From Bacillota bacterium (lineage in GTDB: Bacteria > Bacillota > Clostridia > Christensenellales > CAG-138): 29,193 nt of DNA. The position numbers and the translations under genes are program-made. A model generated the notes under the pieces. That model made no database searches and had not been told where the DNA came from. It was given only the letters and a program-made list of their open reading frames with translations. The stretch is from NCBI GenBank assembly GCA_023390655.1, contig JAEWCL010000005.1:1-29193 (forward strand). The letters run 5' to 3'. Below, piece by piece: positions 24,501 through 29,193 of this stretch; the stretch's first letter is position 1; each line of letters starts with the position of its first letter.

Positions 24501-25172
24501 TTGTCTATGAAAACAACGAATCAGATTTTGCTGGACGCGTTCCATTACCGGTATGCCTGCAAGCAGTTTGATCCTAAAAAAGCAGTCTCAGACGAGGATT
24601 TTGAAACAATCCTCGCCGCGGGGCGGCTCTCCCCAAGCTCTTTCGGCCTGGAACCCTGGCATATCGTCATATTACAGGACCGGCAGATCAAAGACAAGCT
24701 TGCTTCCATTGCCTGGGGTGCAAGAAACAGCCTTGCAGGCGCCAGCCATTTTGTAATGCTGCTTGCGCGCAAAAAAGCGGATACCCTCTACAGTTCCGAG
24801 TATGTCACGCGCATGCTGAAGGATGTGCAGCAGTTACCGGAGGACAGGATTGCGCTTCGGCGTGAAGCCTACCGCAATTTTCAGGAAAACGACCTCCGCC
24901 TGCTTGAAAGCGACCGCGCCATATTCGATTGGGCATGCAAACAGACATACATTGTCCTAGCCAACATGCTTACGGCAGCCGCGCTGCTTGGCATTGATTC
25001 CTGTCCGATTGAGGGGTTTGACCAACAAGCCGTGGACGCATTGCTTTCCAGTGAGGGTATAATAGACCCAGAACACTTTGGCATCTCCGTGATGGCCGGG
25101 TTTGGCTACCGCATGGAAGAGCCTCGCCAAAAGACGCGGCGGCAGCCGACGGATGTGGTGAGCTGGAGGTAA
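24501..25172 (+). CDS. Nitroreductase-family NAD(P)H-dependent oxidoreductase
   Basis: An FMN-dependent nitroreductase-like protein of the NfsB type, 223 residues from a TTG at 24501. The N-terminal FMN-phosphate motif is RYACKQFDP, and SPSSFGLEPWHIVIL is the typical flavin and dimer segment. The C-terminal half keeps CPIEGFD and the final GFGYR motif. Physiological substrates in this family are rarely known; quinones, nitro compounds and enals are usual test substrates. AAAGGTGG (24488-24495) fits the TTG better than the ATG two codons later; an earlier in-frame ATG at 24384 would add 39 unmatched residues. It diverges from the cysteine desulfidase gene. Confidence 0.9.
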   Translation: MSMKTTNQILLDAFHYRYACKQFDPKKAVSDEDFETILAAGRLSPSSFGLEPWHIVILQDRQIKDKLASIAWGARNSLAGASHFVMLLARKKADTLYSSEYVTRMLKDVQQLPEDRIALRREAYRNFQENDLRLLESDRAIFDWACKQTYIVLANMLTAAALLGIDSCPIEGFDQQAVDALLSSEGIIDPEHFGISVMAGFGYRMEEPRQKTRRQPTDVVSWR

Positions 25173-25240
25173 CCTATCAAAATTTTGCGGTCTGTCGTTA
25201 AAAACGGCCTGCAATGTGTTTGCGGCGCACCTGTGCAGCC

Positions 25241-25269
25241 TTTACAAAAACACATTTTGCGTTTATATT
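25241..25269 (+). promoter_or_regulatory. Promoter of the PHP-domain gene
   Basis: TTTACA (25241-25246), a 17-base spacer and TATATT (25264-25269) each match sigma-A hexamers at 5/6. Transcription near 25276 gives a leader of about 135 bases before the ATG at 25411. Confidence 0.7.
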
Positions 25270-25288
25270 CATGTATGCGCCCTAGCGC

Positions 25289-25386
25289 GATTGCCGCACA
25301 AGGATACCCGCACGGCAATCTATTATTTCTGTCAACAAATTTCCTGCGGAAAAGAGCACGGGATATCCCATCGCCTGCCCTCCCGT
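25289..25386 (+). promoter_or_regulatory. Structured leader of the PHP-domain gene
   Basis: Two inverted repeats lie in the leader. GATTGCCG (25289-25296) pairs with CGGCAATC (25313-25320) over a 16-base loop and is followed by U-rich TATTATTTCT. ACGGGA (25358-25363) pairs with TCCCGT (25381-25386). This looks like an attenuator or cis-regulatory RNA, but matches no riboswitch class I recognise. Confidence 0.35.
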
Positions 25387-25410
25387 ACGGAATGTAATAA
25401 CGGAGTTTCC

Positions 25411-26190
25411 ATGATTTTTGACCTTCACACACATTGCCTGGAGCGTTCCAGATGCAGCCGTATTTCCGAACAGCAACTGATTGAGGAAGCCCTTGCTTCC
25501 GGCATGGATGGCCTTGTCATCAGCGACCATCACCGGTATATGGACCCTGCACATTTAAAGGATTTGCAGGCGCAGTATGCCCCGTTCCTCCTCTTTTCCG
25601 GCATTGAAATGACCATACCGCGTTATGGGAACTTTGAGGGGGAAGATATTCTTCTGATTGGCGTCCGCGAACCCGCCTTCGAAGACTCCTCCCGTGACTG
25701 GACATATGAAGAACTCTATGCAGCGGCAAAAGAACAGGGCGGCTTTTTAGCGCTGTGCCATCCATACCGTTATCACGACACCGTCACCATCGATTATGAG
25801 CGTATGCCGCCGGACGCCGTAGAATTGCATTCAAGCAACATCGGCCGCTGTGATGAGGCGCTGATTTCTTCTTTGATTCAAAAAATCGGGTGCCATGCCG
25901 TGCAGAATTCGGATACGCATCACCCGAATATGGTTGGCATGTATCACCAAGTCCTTCATACGCCTGTTTCCTCAGAGTCGGAGCTGATTCTTGCGTTGAA
26001 GGCGGGAAATTTCTCCTACGGATGCTTCCCCCATAAAATTGAGGCATTCAACAACAAAGTTGCGGCACGTGAAGAGACGGCGCGTACGCTGATTGCGCAA
26101 GGATGTACCGCACAGGAATATACTGCGGCTACTGGGTTGTGGTCCGGATATTACGAGCGCGTCAAAATGGGAAAATCTTATCTTTGCTGA
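25411..26190 (+). CDS. PHP-domain metal-dependent phosphoesterase
   Basis: A 259-residue PHP-family protein. Metal-binding motifs are in order: DLHTH (H6, H8), SDHH (D39, H40, H41), E66, CHPYR (H117) and NSDTH (D168, H170), matching the trinuclear-metal phosphoesterase site. Family members include histidinol phosphatase, nucleoside 3',5'-bisphosphate phosphatase and polymerase-linked domains; the substrate here cannot be assigned. The ATG at 25411 is preceded by CGGAG. Upstream extension of the frame lacks motifs and contradicts the promoter at 25241-25269. It follows the nitroreductase and precedes a small gene. Confidence 0.88.
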   Translation: MIFDLHTHCLERSRCSRISEQQLIEEALASGMDGLVISDHHRYMDPAHLKDLQAQYAPFLLFSGIEMTIPRYGNFEGEDILLIGVREPAFEDSSRDWTYEELYAAAKEQGGFLALCHPYRYHDTVTIDYERMPPDAVELHSSNIGRCDEALISSLIQKIGCHAVQNSDTHHPNMVGMYHQVLHTPVSSESELILALKAGNFSYGCFPHKIEAFNNKVAAREETARTLIAQGCTAQEYTAATGLWSGYYERVKMGKSYLC

Positions 26191-26277
26191 TGCCCCGAAA
26201 ACCGCGCCTTTTCCGCATAAATCCGCCGCCGTTGTGGAATTGCTAAGATTGTGATCACAGCGAAAGGACAGCAAGGT

Positions 26278-26415
26278 ATGGCAAAGCACCGCATCAGAAA
26301 TGAGTTTTTCTGGAATTTCGAAAACGGCCTGCCCTACAGCCATGAGTACAGCGATCTTGACGAGGCAACGTTACAGGAACTTATCGGAGAACAAACGGAT
26401 ATAACGGATGAATAG
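26278..26415 (+). CDS. Small protein of 45 residues, function unknown
   Basis: A short frame starting at ATG 26278, with AAAGGA (26263-26268) at good spacing and a strong terminator right after the stop, so it is probably translated. The N-terminus is basic (K3, H4, R5, R7), then an aromatic cluster follows (F10, F11, W12, F14, Y20, Y24), and the last 20 residues are acidic (D26, D28, E29, E34, E38, D41, D44, E45). There is no membrane helix or signal peptide. I do not recognise the family. It sits 87 bases after the PHP gene and may share its transcript. Confidence 0.6.
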   Translation: MAKHRIRNEFFWNFENGLPYSHEYSDLDEATLQELIGEQTDITDE

Positions 26416-26422
26416 AATACGG

Positions 26423-26456
26423 CAAAGCCCCGGTCAATACCGGGGCTTTGGTTTTA
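26423..26456 (+). terminator. Terminator after the 45-residue gene
   Basis: An 11-bp stem (26423-26433 with 26440-26450) with a 6-base loop is followed by GTTTTA. It ends the rightward PHP/small-protein unit and may also serve the converging methyltransferase gene, though its minus-strand T-run is poor. Confidence 0.85.
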
Positions 26457-26462
26457 TCAATT

Positions 26463-27050
26463 CTATCGGCGTTTTATGCCTGAAACCACATAAATTCCGT
26501 TATCCGCAACAATCACGTCCGTATTGAAGTGCCGTTGAAATAGCATAGCCAGCTCTTCTTCATGCGGCAGCCCGCGCGATACGGCGGAAGCCACCCCCGC
26601 ATGATGTCCGTTGATTTCTTCCCTGCTCTTCCCATGGGCTACCGTCAGCCTGCCTCCCGGCACAAGTGCGTTTGCAAGTACCCCGATCAGCCGTGCAGGA
26701 TCCGGAAAATGCGGAAATGCGTTGTAGACCATACAGCGGTCAAACGGTTCTTCAAACACGGCCTCTTCCACATCCGCTGCCATCATGCAAATCCGGAAAT
26801 CATCGAATTTTGCCCGTGCCCGCGCAATCATAGCTTCTGAAAGGTCGATGCCGGTCACTTTTCCCACGCCCCGCTTCAGGTAATCTGGAAACAGCACGCC
26901 CGTACCACAGGCCACATCCAGCACGCGCATGCCCGGCCCGATATCTGCGTAGTTGAGGATACGGTTGATCTTTTCGTCGTCATGGATGAGGCCCTCATCC
27001 CACTTGGGCGCAAGTTCATCAAAAAAGGCGACGATATCGGTCTTGTTCAT
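26463..27050 (-). CDS. Class I SAM-dependent methyltransferase
   Basis: A 195-residue methyltransferase. Motif I VLDVACGTGVLFP (about residues 35-47) binds S-adenosylmethionine, followed by the acidic strand end VTGIDLSEAM and the motif II region around MVYNAFPHFPDP. This resembles small UbiE/BioC-like enzymes whose acceptor varies. The ATG at 27050 overlaps the stop of the ECF transporter gene by 4 bases (ATGA), with GAGG 7 bases before it. That coupling suggests the methyltransferase acts on, or in the pathway of, the transported compound. The function is not known. Confidence 0.9.
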   Translation of the reverse strand: MNKTDIVAFFDELAPKWDEGLIHDDEKINRILNYADIGPGMRVLDVACGTGVLFPDYLKRGVGKVTGIDLSEAMIARARAKFDDFRICMMAADVEEAVFEEPFDRCMVYNAFPHFPDPARLIGVLANALVPGGRLTVAHGKSREEINGHHAGVASAVSRGLPHEEELAMLFQRHFNTDVIVADNGIYVVSGIKRR

Positions 27051-27604
27051 GCGCACGCCTCTTCCGCCCGATAGCGGTTGTCGATGAGCTTCGCCTTTTC
27101 CAGTGCAACCACAATAGACGGGATCAGCGCAAGCTGTATGATAAGACCCGGCCAGCAGGTGACAAAATAGCTGGCCGTCCATGCGGCAAAGGAATACTTG
27201 CCCGCCGCAAAAATCAACGCGTTTAGGGCCCCGCCTGCAATTCTCCCGGCAACCATTGCGGCAATCAGGCTCAGGTACAAATCCGCATACAGCTTTCCGG
27301 AGCGCACCGCACGCATGACGATACCGGACACCAGCCCGTAGATTGCAAGCTCAAGTATCATGCTGGGCAGATAAGCCATAGGTGGCATGCCCGTCAGCAC
27401 GCTCGACAGAAAAGGTCCTGCAATGCCGCAGATAACCCCGTACGGCGCGCCGCAGATCAGCCCACAAAGCAATACCGGGATATGCATCGGCAAAAAGATA
27501 CTCCCCGCGTTGGGAATGGTATGGAACAGCATTGGCAATATCACGCAAAGCGCGGTGCACATCCCCGTCATTACAAGCTTCTTTATGGCTGTCATTTTGT
27601 TCAC
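27047..27604 (-). CDS. ECF transporter S component (substrate-specificity subunit)
   Basis: A small membrane protein of 185 residues with about six hydrophobic helices, matching the S components of energy-coupling factor importers for vitamins or metals. Typical features are the N-terminal LVMTGMCTALCVILPM helix with small residues for docking to EcfT, the HIPVLLCGLICG segment, and MPPMAYLPSMILELAIYG. No EcfA or EcfT gene is nearby, so it should share a general module (group II). The start is a GTG at 27604, chosen because AGGGGGT lies 8 bases upstream; an ATG three codons later is the alternative. The substrate is unknown. Confidence 0.85.
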   Translation of the reverse strand: MNKMTAIKKLVMTGMCTALCVILPMLFHTIPNAGSIFLPMHIPVLLCGLICGAPYGVICGIAGPFLSSVLTGMPPMAYLPSMILELAIYGLVSGIVMRAVRSGKLYADLYLSLIAAMVAGRIAGGALNALIFAAGKYSFAAWTASYFVTCWPGLIIQLALIPSIVVALEKAKLIDNRYRAEEACA

Positions 27605-27636
27605 GATAGTTACCCCCTGTTTGCCACAACTGCATT

Positions 27637-27650
27637 CGCCGCAAGCGGCG
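27637..27650 (-). other. GC-rich hairpin in the leader of the ECF gene
   Basis: CGCCGC-AA-GCGGCG forms a compact hairpin 33 bases upstream of the GTG start, within the presumed leader. It has no T-run; a role in translation or mRNA stability is possible but not shown. Confidence 0.35.
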
Positions 27651-27685
27651 GATGTCGCGCTGGCGCAAATTTTTGACACGCGTCG

Positions 27686-27715
27686 ATTGTAGCAAGTTCC
27701 CATACCCTGCCACAA
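27686..27715 (-). promoter_or_regulatory. Likely promoter of the ECF/methyltransferase unit
   Basis: The minus strand has TTGTGG (27710-27715), an 18-base spacer and TACAAT (27686-27691). The -35 lies next to the CCC-TAT-GGGGGG element, so a repressor bound there could block it. Confidence 0.45.
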
Positions 27716-27749
27716 GCCCTATGGGGGGATGTTTTTTCCCTGGGGTATG
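27701..27749. promoter_or_regulatory. G-tract operator-like region between the divergent units
   Basis: CATACCC (27701-27707) and GGGTATG (27743-27749) form an inverted repeat around CCC-TAT-GGGGGG (27717-27728) and CCCTGGGGTATG (27738-27749). CsoR/RcnR-family repressors bind G-tracts flanked by AT-rich inverted repeats, so autoregulation by the adjacent regulator is likely. Which half-site pair is used is not clear. Confidence 0.45.
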
Positions 27750-27756
27750 TTACAAT
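27748..27756 (+). promoter_or_regulatory. Extended -10 promoter of the CsoR-family gene
   Basis: TG-T-TACAAT is an extended -10 element (hexamer 27751-27756) about 35 bases before the start codon. It directly abuts the operator-like GGGGTATG, which lies between -35 and -10. Confidence 0.6.
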
Positions 27757-27790
27757 GAAGAAAGAGAGTTTTTTGATATGAGGGCATCGC

Positions 27791-28150
27791 ATGAATATTT
27801 TACGCGGGAAGTATCCTGCCGTCCGCAGGCATCATCAGGAGCATACGCATTTTGACAGCCCGGAGCGCCCCCATTCCCACGGGAAACACGCGCATACCAA
27901 TACAAAAGTCGTGCTCGACCGTCTGGCGCGCGCAAGCGGCCACCTGAATTCCGTGCGGACAATGGTGGAAAACGGACGGGACTGTTCGGAAGTCCTGATT
28001 CAGCTTGCAGCCGTGCGTTCCGCAATCAACGGCATCTGCAAAATCATTCTAAAGGATCATCTTGACCATTGTATTGTAGACGCTGTGGAGACCGGCGATA
28101 TCAAAACGATTGAAGAGCTCAACAAGGCGATTGAGCTTCTGCTCAAGTAG
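27791..28150 (+). CDS. csoR: CsoR-family metal-sensing transcriptional repressor
   Basis: A 119-residue all-helical repressor of the CsoR/RcnR/FrmR family (DUF156), which releases operator DNA on binding metal or another inducer. The copper(I) ligand pattern Cys-x24-His-x3-Cys is complete: C65, H90 and C94. An N-terminal extension of about 38 residues is rich in histidine (H14, H15, H18, H20, H28, H30, H33, H35) and precedes the usual core start TKVVLDRLARASGHLNSV. AGGG (27781-27784) precedes the ATG. No copZ or copA is adjacent; its divergent neighbour is an ECF S component. The csoR label follows the ligand set; the true effector is untested. Confidence 0.85.
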   Translation: MNILRGKYPAVRRHHQEHTHFDSPERPHSHGKHAHTNTKVVLDRLARASGHLNSVRTMVENGRDCSEVLIQLAAVRSAINGICKIILKDHLDHCIVDAVETGDIKTIEELNKAIELLLK

Positions 28151-28251
28151 CTTATTTTTATGTATTTTCACTTATTCGTCGGTATTTAAGAGGTATCCCC
28201 CGGGAATAAAAAGAGGCGATCTCCCATAGTCCACGGTATCACAGGGACAAT
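28151..28251. other. Intergenic stretch, no gene seen
   Basis: An AT-rich 3' flank of the repressor gene followed by TATCCCCCGGGAATA, a partial palindrome. I find no clear terminator and no continuation of the sortase catalytic domain here in any minus-strand frame. Confidence 0.4.
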
Positions 28252-28588
28252 TTAGGGAAGTAAGTTGAATACGGAAAAGCAAGGGGCGGTTTTGAGTCCG
28301 TCATAGCTGAACTCCGCGAGGACAGGCAGATCCAATTCCGGCGCCTCTATTCTCAATCGTCCTATGACGGGGATAATCCTTCACATCCAGCAAGACCGGG
28401 GTTTGAACAGAAGGAGCCGGTTGGTATGATTCAACCGGCTCCTTCGTATTATTGCCGATATTGCTCGGAGTGTCGGCATACTCTGTTTCTGTTTGTGCCA
28501 ACGCCTCTGATGGCTCCACCGGAGATTCTCGTTGTTCTTGGCAAATCCACATTAGGCCGATGATAGCTGGAAGTACCCCAAGGAGCAT
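28252..28588 (-). pseudogene. Sortase gene remnant, frameshifted and truncated
   Basis: The first frame (start at 28588) encodes a membrane anchor MLLGVLPAIIGLMW and a polar linker. Near 28378 the sortase-like sequence moves to another frame, where PVIGRLRIEAPELDLPVL and EFSYDGLKTAPC (28275-28370) match the first strands of class B/D-type sortases. That frame stops at 28252-28254. The catalytic His, Cys and Arg region (about 130 residues) is gone, and the next gene begins soon after. So at least one indel and a 3' loss have occurred. It lies 51 bases downstream of a surface protein with a sorting signal, its likely former substrate. Confidence 0.75.
28410..28445. repeat. 14-bp perfect inverted repeat inside the sortase remnant
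   Basis: GAAGGAGCCGGTTG (28410-28423) and CAACCGGCTCCTTC (28432-28445) form a perfect stem with an 8-base loop; GTATTATT follows on the plus strand. It falls in the linker-coding part of the remnant. It may be a plus-strand terminator, a small inserted hairpin element, or chance. Confidence 0.6.
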
Positions 28589-28639
28589 ATTATTGTCCCA
28601 ACGATGGGAAAACGCCGCTCCTTCCTATGGTGGACTCTT

Positions 28640-29193
28640 CTACGCATGGCTGCGTTTTCTCCTTATAAGCAGCACCGCGACCAGTCCTGCGATGGCCATG
28701 CCCAAAGGAATATACAAGGATAGACTATAACCGCCGGCCTGCGGGAGTATCGCCGGATTGATGGTGATGATAATCACAAACGCTGTGCCGTTCACAGTGT
28801 AGGTGGCCGTCGTCTTACCGGCTTTGATGGCGTGAAATGTGACAGTGCCGCCCGTTTCAGACATGACAAAATAATTATCGTCATAGCTCCATACACCACC
28901 GGATGGCGCAGGAGTCCAACTCACGTTTGTGCCGACGATCATGGTATAACTGTCCGGCAGTCCGGTAATGGCCTGTACACCCGTGCGGAAGGTAATGGCA
29001 TCGGAAATGATCCGGTTGCCCTTGGAGTCGGTTACGATCATCCGCACGGTGTACTGTGTATCTGGAACAAGCCCGGTATAATCGTAATATGCACTGTTTG
29101 CCCCTACGATATCGTTCCACGGAGATGCCACCTGCCACTGGTAGGTGAGAGGGGTGCGGCCTGTGGCTGTAACCTCTAAAATCGCATTGTTCG
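28640..29193 (-). CDS. Cell-wall-anchored surface protein, C-terminal part (runs off the window)
   Basis: The frame is open to the right edge, so only the last 183 residues are seen and there is no start. The visible part has two beta-rich modules: an Ig/FN3-like one (TYQWQVASPW through AITFRTG) and a second one ending TVNGTAFVIIITI. The C-terminus is a sorting signal: LPQAGG, a hydrophobic helix (YIPLGMAIAGLVAVLLI) and a basic tail RRKRSHA. The motif has Ala where most LPXTG signals have Thr. A broken sortase gene follows, so anchoring would need another sortase. Likely function is adhesion or surface display. Confidence 0.85.
   Translation of the reverse strand, partial: NNAILEVTATGRTPLTYQWQVASPWNDIVGANSAYYDYTGLVPDTQYTVRMIVTDSKGNRIISDAITFRTGVQAITGLPDSYTMIVGTNVSWTPAPSGGVWSYDDNYFVMSETGGTVTFHAIKAGKTTATYTVNGTAFVIIITINPAILPQAGGYSLSLYIPLGMAIAGLVAVLLIRRKRSHA

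Noticed and set aside
26250..26259. TGTGATCACA as a CRP/cAMP site
   Set aside because: It resembles a CRP half-site pair but is too short (a CRP site needs a 16-bp spaced repeat), and cAMP-CRP control is not expected in this group.
27605..27690. Tetrahydrofolate, thiamine or cobalamin riboswitch before the ECF S gene
   Set aside because: The leader is about 80 bases with only one simple GC hairpin and none of the conserved riboswitch core motifs, so the substrate cannot be inferred this way.
28301..28588. The 95-codon frame as an intact small membrane protein
   Set aside because: Sortase-like sequence continues in another frame beyond its middle, so the last 25 codons are out-of-frame readout.

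Overview
The window looks like part of the chromosome of a motile, anaerobic Gram-positive bacterium of the Bacillota, most likely class Clostridia (possibly a gut lineage; the genus cannot be fixed from sequence alone). Supporting signs are a Bacillus/Clostridium-type flagellar gene order, FliY instead of a simple FliN, a YlxF homologue between fliJ and fliK, strong AGGAGG ribosome binding sites, frequent TTG starts, a BMP-family nucleoside ABC transporter and an L-cysteine desulfidase family enzyme. No phage, insertion sequence, tRNA, rRNA body or CRISPR array was seen.

Layout. 1-422: a consensus sigma-A promoter with phased A-tracts reads leftwards out of the window (an rRNA-type promoter), followed by a terminator facing it. 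423-2334: two tandem, nearly identical short flagellin genes on the minus strand, with a textbook sigma-28 promoter ahead of the distal copy and a small GGA-loop hairpin before each ribosome binding site. 2409-16100: a long rightward flagellar operon, fliF-fliG-fliH-fliI-fliJ-ylxF-fliK-flgD-flgE-flbD-motA-motB-fliM-fliY, closed by a strong bidirectional terminator. It makes the MS ring, the C ring/switch, the export ATPase complex, hook assembly factors and the stator. fliE, flgB, flgC and fliL are not in it.

16104-22203: a minus-strand nucleoside uptake and salvage operon: BMP lipoprotein, ABC ATPase, two permeases, thymidine kinase and a nucleoside deoxyribosyltransferase-like protein, linked by 1-4 bp overlaps, with a terminator just after the lipoprotein gene. 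22503-24430: an L-cysteine desulfidase family gene with a GNAT acetyltransferase (minus). 24501-26450: a nitroreductase, a PHP-domain phosphoesterase with a structured leader and an unrecognised 45-residue protein (plus).

26463-28150: a divergent pair of units. A CsoR-type copper-sensor-like repressor with a His-rich N-terminus faces an ECF transporter S component overlapping a methyltransferase; G-tract operator-like sequence lies between them. 28252-29193: the remains of a sortase gene (frameshifted and truncated) downstream of the C-terminus of an Ig/FN3-like surface protein ending in an LPQAG sorting signal, which runs off the right edge.

The most interesting items are the CsoR/ECF/methyltransferase divergon, the broken sortase beside its presumed substrate, the duplicated flagellin leaders with CsrA-like sites, and the coupled tdk/deoxyribosyltransferase genes inside a nucleoside transporter operon.
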